Origin: an uncultured Bacteroidota bacterium | GTDB lineage: Bacteria; Bacteroidota; Bacteroidia; UKL13-3 | Length of the DNA stretch: 5,680 bases | Direction of reading: 5' to 3' | Assembly: GCA_903907885.1 (NCBI GenBank) | Contig: CAIVPY010000599.1 | Span: 1-5,680 of the forward strand | Shown here: one piece after another, positions 1 to 5,680 of the stretch | Numbering within the stretch: position 1 is the stretch's first letter | How the letters are laid out: every line of letters starts with the position of its first letter | Program-made: the position numbers and the translations under genes | Notes under the pieces: generated by a model | Database searches by the model: none | What the model saw: the letters and a program-made list of their open reading frames with translations, nothing else | Told to the model about the DNA's origin: nothing

Positions 1-189
1 AGTGATACCTTTTGGAATGAAGTGAGGGACATAATGACACAGCATTTTAAGCAAAATAATTTTACCAATGGTCTTGCTGAAGGCATTGCCAAAGCAGGGG
101 AAAAGTTGAAAGAATTTTTTCCTTATCAAAGCAACGACAACAATGAATTGAGTAACGATATATCTTTTGGAGGGCAAGCCGATGCGTAA
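1..189 (+). CDS. TPM-domain protein, C-terminal end only (5' end outside window)
   Basis: Frame 1 is open from the first base to a TAA at 187-189 and gives 62 residues beginning SDTFWNEVRDIM. The stretch FWNEVRDIMTQHFKQNNF, then a GLAEGIAKAGEKLKEFFPY helix and an acidic NELSNDISFG ending, matches my knowledge of the short (about 145 residues) TPM-domain proteins of Bacteroidota. In these the conserved part is the last helix pair of the TPM fold, followed by a short polar tail. No membrane segment or glycine-rich tail is seen, unlike the next gene, so this is probably the compact partner of the pair. The family (TPM_phosphatase) is named after plant and bacterial relatives with reported phosphatase activity, but the role in these bacteria is not settled; envelope maintenance is an inference. 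The end overlaps the start of the next gene by 8 bases, which suggests one operon and coupled translation. A lemA-like gene would be expected further upstream. Confidence 0.82.
   Translation, partial: SDTFWNEVRDIMTQHFKQNNFTNGLAEGIAKAGEKLKEFFPYQSNDNNELSNDISFGGQADA
169..174 (+). promoter_or_regulatory. Shine-Dalgarno-like site (GGAGGG) choosing the ATG at 182
   Basis: GGAGGG lies 7 bases before the ATG at 182-184, inside the last codons of the preceding TPM gene. It favours this ATG over the in-frame TTG at 167, which overlaps the site itself. Strong purine-rich sites are uncommon before Bacteroidota genes, and the three complete minus-strand genes in this window show none. The site may help ribosomes re-initiate after ending the upstream gene at 189. 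The bases also encode FGGQ of the upstream protein, so coding constraint could account for the match. Confidence 0.5.
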
Positions 190-922
190 TATTTTAAAGG
201 TATTTATAGCCTTGTTTTTATTCTTCAGTGCTTCGGCCAAAGACATACCAAATAAACCTAATCCTCCAAAGTTGGTAAATGATTTTGCGAGGGTTTTGTC
301 ATCAGAACAAAATGCAGCTCTTGAGCAAAAGCTATTAGCTTATAACGACTCTACATCCACCCAAGTGGTTGTAGTTACAGAGGAAAGCCTTGAAGATGAT
401 GATATAACAGATTACTGCCAAAGATTAGCCGAGAATTGGGGCATTGGAGTAAAAGGTAAAAACAACGGAATCTTAATATACCTAGCAGTAAACGACCATA
501 AAATGCGTATCCATACGGGTTATGGAATGGAGGCTACTATCACAGATGCTTTAACAAGAAAAATACGTGAAGATTATTTTAAACCCAACTTCAAAGCAGG
601 AAATTATTATGAAGGTTTAGACCAAGGTACTGATGTTATTTTCATGGCTGCCCGTGGCGAATATGTGAATGATGAACCAAAGGTAAAAGGTAAGAAATCA
701 CCTAGTGCATTCAAAATCATTTTTATTGTCATCATCCTCATCTTGTTTTTTATTTTCAGAAACAAAGGCGGACGAGGTGGCGGATTTTATGGAGGCTTTG
801 GCGCACCATTTATGGGTTCATTCGGTAGTGGTGGATTCTCGGGAGGTGGAGGAAGCTCAGGCGGTTTTGGTGGATTTGGTGGTGGCGGATTTGGTGGTGG
901 TGGCTCTAGCGGTAGTTGGTAA
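182..922 (+). CDS. Secreted/membrane TPM-domain protein with glycine-rich tail
   Basis: The protein has 246 residues from the ATG at 182. Residues 1-19 form a signal peptide (hydrophobic IALFLFF core, ASA before K20). Residues about 30-155 are a TPM domain: VNDFARVLSSEQ opening, the QVVVVTEES strand, the ENWGIGVKGKNNGILIYLA core with the typical WGIG and NGILI motifs, and IHTGYGMEATITD. A single hydrophobic helix follows at about 176-192 (KIIFIVIILILFFIF), then RNK and a tail from 196 to 246 made mostly of Gly, Ser and Phe, ending GGGGSSGSW. This is the YgcG-like layout: a TPM domain outside the inner membrane, one anchor, and a Gly-rich end. Proposed roles for relatives include phosphatase activity, photosystem repair in plants and envelope stress; none can be assigned here. 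The start overlaps the previous TPM gene by 8 bases, so the two are probably made together. The family call is firm, the function open. Confidence 0.9.
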   Translation: MRNILKVFIALFLFFSASAKDIPNKPNPPKLVNDFARVLSSEQNAALEQKLLAYNDSTSTQVVVVTEESLEDDDITDYCQRLAENWGIGVKGKNNGILIYLAVNDHKMRIHTGYGMEATITDALTRKIREDYFKPNFKAGNYYEGLDQGTDVIFMAARGEYVNDEPKVKGKKSPSAFKIIFIVIILILFFIFRNKGGRGGGFYGGFGAPFMGSFGSGGFSGGGGSSGGFGGFGGGGFGGGGSSGSW

Positions 923-935
923 TATTTATTACCAA
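916..935 (+). terminator. Hairpin on the stop codon, possible terminator between convergent genes
   Basis: TTGGTAATA and TATTACCAA form a perfect 9-base inverted repeat around a TT centre, in practice an 8-pair stem with a four-base loop. The left arm contains the TAA stop (920-922) of the TPM gene. The next bases, TATATTATAAGTT, are AT-rich but not a clean T-run; a T8 run lies at 974-981, too far away to belong to this stem. The minus-strand porin gene ends at 985, so both transcripts converge on this 62-base gap and the symmetric stem could serve either. The stem is AT-rich with only two G-C pairs, so termination strength is doubtful. Confidence 0.4.
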
Positions 936-984
936 TATATTATAAGTTACAAGTAAGCAATTCACATTTGAAATTTTTTTTGAA

Positions 985-2328
985 TTAAAACTCCCCATGA
1001 AGTCTTAATCCAAAAACACTTACAGGCCCTCTATCGCTGTTGTAGCCTGGGTTTGCTACAAATTGATAATTAGGAGTTAGCCAAAAATGGTCTTCGTGAA
1101 TTAAGGCTGAATAAAATATTTCAGCAATCATTTCAGGAACATAATTTAATTGCCCATCTCCCACCATAAATCCTTTGCCACCCGCTTTAAAATAGTTTTG
1201 ATGTGGTGTTGAAATACCATTGATAACACCTGCTAGGCCAAACATATCTTCATGTCGCTTCCATTTTCTGCCACTCACACTCAAACCTAAACAGGCACTG
1301 TGATCTATTTCGGTAAATGCCCAAGTTTCGTTTTCCCCGTCATTACAACTAATACGAGCAAAAAGCCCCAAGTCGTTGTTAATAGTATGTTCAAGATTGG
1401 CACTCAATCCGTATTTACTATGGTTTATGTTTGCTTGATGAGCTGGGTCTGTTGATACCACCAAATCTCCATCTTTAACTGCTTGGTTATAGCTTCGCAT
1501 AGGTGCATTGTTATAAAAAGCCATTACACGAATAATCCCTTTAGATTTCCCAACAGTATAGGGCTTTTCAACTTCAAAGGCTTGTGCATGATACTTAACT
1601 ATATCAGAATGTAATTCAGGTCCATTAGCCACAGTTGGCTCTGATGCAAAACTGTATCTTAATGATAATTTAGGTGTTACATATTGAAACACAATTCCAT
1701 ACGTATAACCACGGGTGTTAGCAGCATAATCCCAAGCACCAGCACTCATCAAGCTCCAGTTTAAAAACTGCGAACGAGGATCATGGCTATATTGGTTGCA
1801 ATCAAAATAATCGGCATTACTGAATTTACCTGCGACTACTGAAATATATGATGTTGGTTCGAATCCTTGAACGGTGTTGGCTTCGTCTTTTACAAATTCC
1901 TTTTCATTACCTATTGCAAATTTTTGCTCTATAAATAAACGGGCTAAATATACTTGAGGGCGAGGATCTCCAATTCTAAAAGTTTCACCATTAGTAAAAC
2001 CCGCTATTCCTCTTGCTTGACTAATACCACTCCCTCCAGCCAATTCAGGATTAAAAACCAAATTAGCACCTTTCCATAATCTTTTACCAATAAAAATAGT
2101 GCTAGTTAATGACATGGCATCTTCTTCTTTATTGCTAAGGCTATATTCACCAGAGTATTTAGCGTCAAATCCATAGTGCCATTGATAAACACTCGTTTGC
2201 TGAAAGTGAAAACTCCAGCTTTGATCAGAGCTGTCTTTTATATTTTGAGCATCTATTTCAATTGATAAATTAAGTAGAACAACGGAACAGATAATTATTT
2301 TGATTTGAGAGAGGTTTAGATATTTCAT
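985..2328 (-). CDS. OprB-type carbohydrate porin family outer-membrane protein
   Basis: The 447-residue protein starts with a signal peptide (hydrophobic IIICSVVLLNLSI, likely cut after A27 before QN) and ends in phenylalanine (VFGLRLHGEF), as expected of a beta-barrel inserted by the BAM machinery. Landmarks of the Bacteroidota carbohydrate porin group are clear: WSFHFQQT near 38, KYSGEYSL near 57, LWKGANLVFNPELAGGSG at 84-101, a GKFSNADYFDCNQYSHDP segment at 167-184 running into QFLNWSLMSAGAWDYAANTRGYTYG, LGLFARISCNDGENETWAFTEID at about 320-342, and GDGQLNYVPEMIAEIFYS at 390-407. Length is normal and the frame is intact. Proteobacterial OprB lets sugars cross the outer membrane; the substrate of this branch is not known to me, so the name reflects family only. 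It is the last of three minus-strand envelope genes, 84 bases after the adaptor gene, with no obvious promoter in the gap, so co-transcription with the efflux genes is plausible. No Shine-Dalgarno is visible. Confidence 0.9.
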   Translation of the reverse strand: MKYLNLSQIKIIICSVVLLNLSIEIDAQNIKDSSDQSWSFHFQQTSVYQWHYGFDAKYSGEYSLSNKEEDAMSLTSTIFIGKRLWKGANLVFNPELAGGSGISQARGIAGFTNGETFRIGDPRPQVYLARLFIEQKFAIGNEKEFVKDEANTVQGFEPTSYISVVAGKFSNADYFDCNQYSHDPRSQFLNWSLMSAGAWDYAANTRGYTYGIVFQYVTPKLSLRYSFASEPTVANGPELHSDIVKYHAQAFEVEKPYTVGKSKGIIRVMAFYNNAPMRSYNQAVKDGDLVVSTDPAHQANINHSKYGLSANLEHTINNDLGLFARISCNDGENETWAFTEIDHSACLGLSVSGRKWKRHEDMFGLAGVINGISTPHQNYFKAGGKGFMVGDGQLNYVPEMIAEIFYSALIHEDHFWLTPNYQFVANPGYNSDRGPVSVFGLRLHGEF

Positions 2329-2349
2329 GCGAATAATTTTTGTGCAACA

Positions 2350-2386
2350 TAAAATAAATTTTTAGACTTACCTAAAAATTATTTTA
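2350..2386. repeat. AT-only near-perfect inverted repeat between adaptor and porin genes
   Basis: The left arm at 2350-2365 (TAAAATAAATTTTTAG) and right arm at 2372-2386 (CTAAAAATTATTTTA) are complementary over 15 pairs with one extra A in the left arm, around the six-base spacer ACTTAC. Each stem has a single G-C pair, next to the loop. It lies inside the 84-base gap between two minus-strand genes. There is no T-run after it in the direction of transcription, so a standard intrinsic terminator is unlikely. A transcript hairpin that lowers or protects porin mRNA, or a palindromic operator, is possible. AT-rich intergenic DNA forms palindromes by chance more easily than average DNA, but 15 pairs is long. 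Confidence 0.6.
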
Positions 2387-2412
2387 AACCAGTCGCATAT
2401 AAACGAGATTTC

Positions 2413-3483
2413 TTAGTCGTTCATTTGGTCATAAACTAATAATTGCAGTTTGGAAATAACCTTTTCGCCTTCTGTTAATCCAGTGTTTATGTATGTTTTA
2501 CCTTTATTCTCAAGGTACAAATTTATTTCACGAGTTTCAATGTTACATTTGTCTTTATACACCATAACAAAGTATTTATTTTTATCAAAAATAATGGCAT
2601 TGGATGGAACATATAGCTTGCTTTCCTTTTCGGCATAGTTAATAGTAACCCCAGCAAACATTTCAGGTTTCAGAGCATAATCGGCATTGTGTAATTTAAC
2701 CCTAGCCTTTAAAGTTTTGCTTATTGGATCAACTACATTAAAGATTTTATCAATTACACCGTAATAAATTTTATCATAACTTAATGTTTTTACCTCTGCT
2801 TCGTAGCCCACTTTAATTTTGTCCAAATCAACCTCATATAAATTCACCATAACCCATACATCGCTGATGTTTGAAATGGTGAAAATATTTACATTGTCAT
2901 CTGTACGTATATAGAATTCAGGATTAATGTTTTTTTCAACGATATAGCCTGATATGGGAGCACGAACGGTATATGTTGACACACCTGATAAACTAAAAAT
3001 TTTCTGATATTGTTTTTGTTTATTAAATTCTGCTGCCGCCACATCATACTCTTTTCTAGCAGAAACCAATTCTCTTTCAGACGACAAGCCATCTTTGTAC
3101 ATATCACTGACAGCATTTCTGTTTCTCTCAGCAATAATCATTTTGCTCTCAGCAGCTGACAATTGGCTTTCGTAATCGGCTGCTTCACTACTGTTAATTA
3201 CAGCTAACACATCTCCTTTTTTTACAAAATCTCCATTTTCAACATTTACTTTAACTACACGTCCACTAGCTAAAGGAAATATTTTCTGTGTATTTTCTTG
3301 ATCGAAGCTAACCTTACCCGTCATTTTTAACTCGTGCTGAACCAACGACAAATGAACAGTGTCTAGTTCAATTGCTTTTAGCATGGTATCGTTCAAGCAT
3401 TTGCTTGCCGTTTCTTTAGTTTTAGGGTCGTGACCACATGCTGAAATTAAAAAAATGATAATTACTATTAGAATGTTTTTCAT
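2413..3483 (-). CDS. Efflux RND-type periplasmic adaptor lipoprotein (HlyD/MFP family)
   Basis: The 356-residue protein begins with a lipoprotein signal peptide whose lipobox ISAC puts the lipidated cysteine at residue 16. The adaptor modules follow in order: the first half of the lipoyl/barrel-sandwich domain at about 66-98 (ASGRVVKVNVENGDFVKKGDVL), an alpha-helical hairpin at about 99-163, the second lipoyl half at about 168-206 (TVRAPISGYIVEKNINPEFYI), a beta-barrel at about 207-285 (VWVMVNLYEVDLDKIKVGYEAEV, then ALKPEMFAGVTI), and a membrane-proximal domain to the end (YVPSNAIIFDKNKYFVMVY, GLTEGEKVI). Such adaptors link an inner-membrane RND pump to a TolC-type channel across the periplasm. 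The sequence resembles the CusB/CzcB branch of Bacteroidota, but there is no His- or Met-rich metal-binding stretch, so metal as the substrate is not shown. The gene starts 16 bases after the TolC-family gene, on the same strand, clearly one operon. No pump gene is beside it. Confidence 0.9.
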   Translation of the reverse strand: MKNILIVIIIFLISACGHDPKTKETASKCLNDTMLKAIELDTVHLSLVQHELKMTGKVSFDQENTQKIFPLASGRVVKVNVENGDFVKKGDVLAVINSSEAADYESQLSAAESKMIIAERNRNAVSDMYKDGLSSERELVSARKEYDVAAAEFNKQKQYQKIFSLSGVSTYTVRAPISGYIVEKNINPEFYIRTDDNVNIFTISNISDVWVMVNLYEVDLDKIKVGYEAEVKTLSYDKIYYGVIDKIFNVVDPISKTLKARVKLHNADYALKPEMFAGVTINYAEKESKLYVPSNAIIFDKNKYFVMVYKDKCNIETREINLYLENKGKTYINTGLTEGEKVISKLQLLVYDQMND

Positions 3484-3499
3484 GATTTTATGCTTTCAA

Positions 3500-4768
3500 T
3501 TATTTTATCAAAGCTTTGCCTACTGTAAAATTAAGCTCTTCAAAGGCATTGAGTCTTTGTGTTTTCAAATCGTTAAATTGTATAATATTTTGTTTGTAGG
3601 TGTCATAATAATCCAAAAATTCAATCAAGCTAATATTGCGTCTTTGATAATTATCTAGCATGCCTAGCATTACCTTTTCAAAATTAGGCTGAAAATCTAC
3701 ATCAAACGATTGGTATAAACTATCCGTTAAAATAACTTTGTTCCAAATTTGCATTACATCATTTTCGAGTTGCACACCATAAAGTTCATTTTGTTTTTTC
3801 GACTGTTCAAGTTTAGCTTTCGACATGGCTATATTTCCTTGGTTTCTGTTAAAAATAGGTAAATCAATCCCAAGTGATATGGCACTATAATCTCTGATAA
3901 AGCTTCCTTGCCTGTCATACACATAGCCAATGCTTGCATCAGGCATTCCCAACGAGCGCTGATATTTCAAATCGGCCTGACCCAATCGAACAAAGTTTTC
4001 AGAAATTCTTGCATCACCTCTGTTGGCATAAGCAGTATCAATAAGTTGTTTTAGTCCAAATGATACCTGTTTATTTTTTAAAGTGTTGTTATCTAAGACG
4101 GGTTTAATAAAGGTTGTTTGTTTGTTTCCAAGTAGAACTTTAATACTATTTTGTTCACTATTAACCTGGTTAATAAAACTTAATTTTTCGTTTTGTAAGG
4201 CAAAGACAAGGGCTTTTATTCTCATTAATTCTTTTAACGAAATGTTGCCTTTGTTGTACTGATTTTGCAACGCATTTTGTAGTGAACTAAAAGTTAGAAT
4301 TTGATAGTTATAGGTATCAATAGATTTCAGTAAAAAATGAATTCTATAGAATGATGTGTTTAATTGAAAGTTTAATGTTCGGAGCAAATCATAAAATTGG
4401 TATTCTGAAATTTCTTTGTTTATTTTCTGAATGTTAACTCGTTTGTTTCTTTGTCCTGCAAGGTGTATGAGTTGTTTTGCCTGAAAAATATTTTCACCCG
4501 AGTACCCTACATCAAAGTATTTTTGATTATTTGAATTGAATATATTTTGCTCTAAATAAATGGAAGGATTGTCAATAATTCGGGCTTGAATAAGTTGTGC
4601 CTTAGCAATATTTATATCATATTGTTTTGATAGCAGTTGAAGATTTTGCTCATTAAAGATCTTTTGACATTGCGCAATATTTAGCGTAAGGGTATCTGCT
4701 TGTTGTGCTTTGGCGTTATTGAAAGCAAACACCAAAAGTATAATTACTACTATTTGTATAAATCTCAT
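3500..4768 (-). CDS. TolC-family outer-membrane efflux protein (CzcC-like)
   Basis: The 422-residue protein has a signal peptide (IVVIILLVFAF core, AKA before Q22) and two outer-membrane-efflux repeats. The first holds SIYLEQNIFN near 69, a FDVGYSGENIFQAKQLIHLAGQRNKRV segment at about 85-111, and the helix YNKGNISLKELMRIKALVFALQNEKLSFINQ at 171-201. The second holds GMPDASIGYVYDRQGSF near 274, ISLGIDLPIFNRNQGNIAMSKAKLEQSK at 297-324, and NISLIEFLDYYDTYKQNIIQF at 378-398. The NISL helices at 175 and 378 occupy matching places in the two halves, reflecting the family's ancient duplication. Proteins of this type trimerise into a channel through the outer membrane and a periplasmic tunnel that docks to adaptors such as the next gene's product. 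Length and frame are normal. It is the first gene of the minus-strand block; a 113-base gap with a weak promoter match separates it from the Smr gene. CzcC-like is a similarity call and does not prove metal transport. Confidence 0.9.
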   Translation of the reverse strand: MRFIQIVVIILLVFAFNNAKAQQADTLTLNIAQCQKIFNEQNLQLLSKQYDINIAKAQLIQARIIDNPSIYLEQNIFNSNNQKYFDVGYSGENIFQAKQLIHLAGQRNKRVNIQKINKEISEYQFYDLLRTLNFQLNTSFYRIHFLLKSIDTYNYQILTFSSLQNALQNQYNKGNISLKELMRIKALVFALQNEKLSFINQVNSEQNSIKVLLGNKQTTFIKPVLDNNTLKNKQVSFGLKQLIDTAYANRGDARISENFVRLGQADLKYQRSLGMPDASIGYVYDRQGSFIRDYSAISLGIDLPIFNRNQGNIAMSKAKLEQSKKQNELYGVQLENDVMQIWNKVILTDSLYQSFDVDFQPNFEKVMLGMLDNYQRRNISLIEFLDYYDTYKQNIIQFNDLKTQRLNAFEELNFTVGKALIK

Positions 4769-4816
4769 TTTAAATTTATCAAAAATGCTTTATTATCATT
4801 AAAGGTTGGTTAATTT

Positions 4817-4847
4817 CAATTTAAATAAAAATTATAACGCCCCAAAA
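4817..4847 (-). promoter_or_regulatory. Possible Bacteroidota-type promoter for the efflux operon
   Basis: Read on the minus strand, TTTG (complement of 4843-4846, within a longer TTTTG) is followed after 19 bases by TAAATTG (complement of 4817-4823). This partly fits the Bacteroidota housekeeping pattern of TTTG near -33 and TAnnTTTG near -7, with one T missing in the downstream element. It would leave a leader of roughly 40 bases before the ATG at 4768. In sequence this AT-rich, such partial matches can arise by chance. The 113-base gap shows no convincing terminator for the upstream Smr gene, so read-through is also possible. Confidence 0.25.
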
Positions 4848-4881
4848 CAACAGTCTTAAAAACACAATATTAAATACGCTT

Positions 4882-5680
4882 CTATTTTAGATAAACATAC
4901 GTAGCTCCACCACCAAACTTTAAAAGGTCGGCATCTTCAAACCTATTTACAATATCTTTATGCTTAAGCAAATATGTTCTTATTTTGTTTTTTAAGTATT
5001 GATTTCCAACGCCATGAATAAATATAATCCCTTCCATTCTATTTATAAAAGCTGCTTCAAGACTTTTAGTAAAAACCTCCATTTGAAGTGTTGTTCTATC
5101 TTCCGAAATTAAACCTTTTGCTGCTAGTTTTTCGTAATGCAAATCCACCACATTATCAGGCTTAGCACTTAAATCTATTGGTTTTTCTGGCACTTCGTTA
5201 AAATCTTTTTGAAGAAGGGGTTCAAAATTAATTTTAGCTAACGACTCATCCAATCGATACATATATGCTTGTTTCTGTACGAAAAAACAATACTTTAAGT
5301 TTTGATGAAATTCTTTGGCATGGGTTTTAAAAATTACTGATTTAGGTTCGCATGGTTTGATGCTAACTCTATCAATAAATGTAAGATGAAATAACAAGTT
5401 TGGCCATTTGTCGAAATTTTCTAATTCAAGAACACCTATGTCAACCGTTTCATTCCTTTCAATATTAGCATGATATTTTAACTTAAAAACATCTTTTTCT
5501 TTTTCGTAACACACTAAAGTTAATATGTCAGATAAGTTATTATGAATTTTTATATCCAAAAAATTTTCAGTTCGTCTATCGAATGCCAAAAATACCCCTA
5601 AAGGGTTTATGTTTATTTTAGGGACAATTTCCTTAGCAAAATTATCATTCGATTTCTGTTGTTCTATAAATTCAATTTTA
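4882..5680 (-). CDS. DUF2027-Smr domain protein, C-terminal part (5' end outside window)
   Basis: The frame is open from the right edge to the TAG at 4882-4884 and gives 265 residues; the fragment opens KIEFIEQQKSNDNF and continues without a break through NPLGVFLAFDRRTENFLDI. The TTG at 5587-5589 is therefore an internal Leu codon. Roughly residues 20-145 of the fragment match the later half of DUF2027 (the NPLGVFLAF strand, LENFDKWPNLLFHLTFID, FKTHAKEFHQNLKYCFF). A proline-rich linker follows, then an Smr domain over the last 88 residues (4885-5148) with VDLHYEKL, the IIFIHGVGN motif and the closing FGGGATYVYL. Smr domains of MutS2 and relatives bind and sometimes nick DNA or RNA; in this stand-alone Bacteroidota family the target is unknown. 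The first motif reads DLHY rather than DLHG, a change I believe is usual in this subgroup. The missing N-terminus should hold the small beta-rich start of DUF2027. The gene is probably unrelated to the efflux genes downstream. Confidence 0.88.
   Translation of the reverse strand, partial: KIEFIEQQKSNDNFAKEIVPKININPLGVFLAFDRRTENFLDIKIHNNLSDILTLVCYEKEKDVFKLKYHANIERNETVDIGVLELENFDKWPNLLFHLTFIDRVSIKPCEPKSVIFKTHAKEFHQNLKYCFFVQKQAYMYRLDESLAKINFEPLLQKDFNEVPEKPIDLSAKPDNVVDLHYEKLAAKGLISEDRTTLQMEVFTKSLEAAFINRMEGIIFIHGVGNQYLKNKIRTYLLKHKDIVNRFEDADLLKFGGGATYVYLK

Noticed and set aside
167..181. TTG at 167 as start of the second TPM gene
   Set aside because: It overlaps the GGAGGG site and would add MEGKP before a clean signal peptide; the ATG at 182 has the right spacing and gives a normal lipophilic N-terminus.
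705..956. Open frame overlapping the glycine-rich end of the TPM gene
   Set aside because: It is a by-product of GGT/GGC repeats read in another frame (Val/Ala/Asp-rich) with no family resemblance.
959..986. AATTCA/TGAATT repeat with an inner T8 run near the porin stop as a terminator
   Set aside because: The 6-base arms are separated by 16 bases and the alternative inner stem before the T-run has only four pairs; too weak to call.
2450..3658. Short open frames opposite to or within the adaptor and TolC-family genes
   Set aside because: They lie wholly or mostly inside well-supported genes, have no start signals and no recognisable domains.
2413..4768. Naming the efflux genes czcB/czcC or cusB/cusC (metal resistance)
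   Set aside because: Family resemblance is real, but there is no metal-binding stretch, no pump gene and no metal regulator nearby to support a metal substrate.
4769..4881. RNA gene, riboswitch or small ORF in the gap before the TolC-family gene
   Set aside because: Only 113 AT-rich bases with no stable stem, conserved riboswitch core or credible coding frame; only the weak promoter match was kept.
5587..5589. TTG as start of the Smr gene
   Set aside because: The frame stays open to the window edge and the extra 30 codons continue the DUF2027 match (NPLGVFLAF), so this is an internal Leu codon.

Overview
The window looks like ordinary chromosome from a member of the Bacteroidota. The evidence is AT-rich DNA, a paired TPM-domain module, a DUF2027-Smr fusion (an architecture I know only from this phylum), a Bacteroidota-type OprB-like porin, and start codons that mostly lack a Shine-Dalgarno sequence. 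I see no tRNA or rRNA genes, no CRISPR array, no insertion sequence and no phage genes.

Left part (1-922, plus strand): the 3' end of a short TPM-domain gene overlaps by 8 bases the start of a second, secreted TPM-domain gene with one late membrane segment and a glycine/serine-rich tail. In related genomes such a pair usually follows a lemA gene, which here would lie before the window. A short hairpin sits on the stop codon of the second gene, in the convergent gap before the next block.

Middle part (985-4768, minus strand): three envelope genes read right to left. They are a TolC-family outer-membrane factor, a lipoprotein periplasmic adaptor of the RND/HlyD type (16 bases further on), and an OprB-type outer-membrane porin (84 bases further on, across an almost perfect AT-only inverted repeat). 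Together the first two form the periplasmic and outer-membrane parts of a tripartite efflux pump. The inner-membrane pump that normally completes the set (CusA/CzcA type) is absent from both flanks of the pair within the window. The adaptor therefore probably works with a pump encoded elsewhere, or the locus has lost its pump gene. Placing a porin in the third position is the most noteworthy feature here, though I cannot say the arrangement is new.

Right part (4882-5680, minus strand): the C-terminal 265 residues of a DUF2027-Smr protein, a likely nucleic-acid-acting housekeeping protein, run off the right edge. A weak Bacteroidota-type promoter match lies between it and the TolC-family gene, so the efflux genes may start their own transcript.

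I did not find a convincing undescribed system. The pump-less efflux/porin set and the inverted repeat inside it are the best leads.
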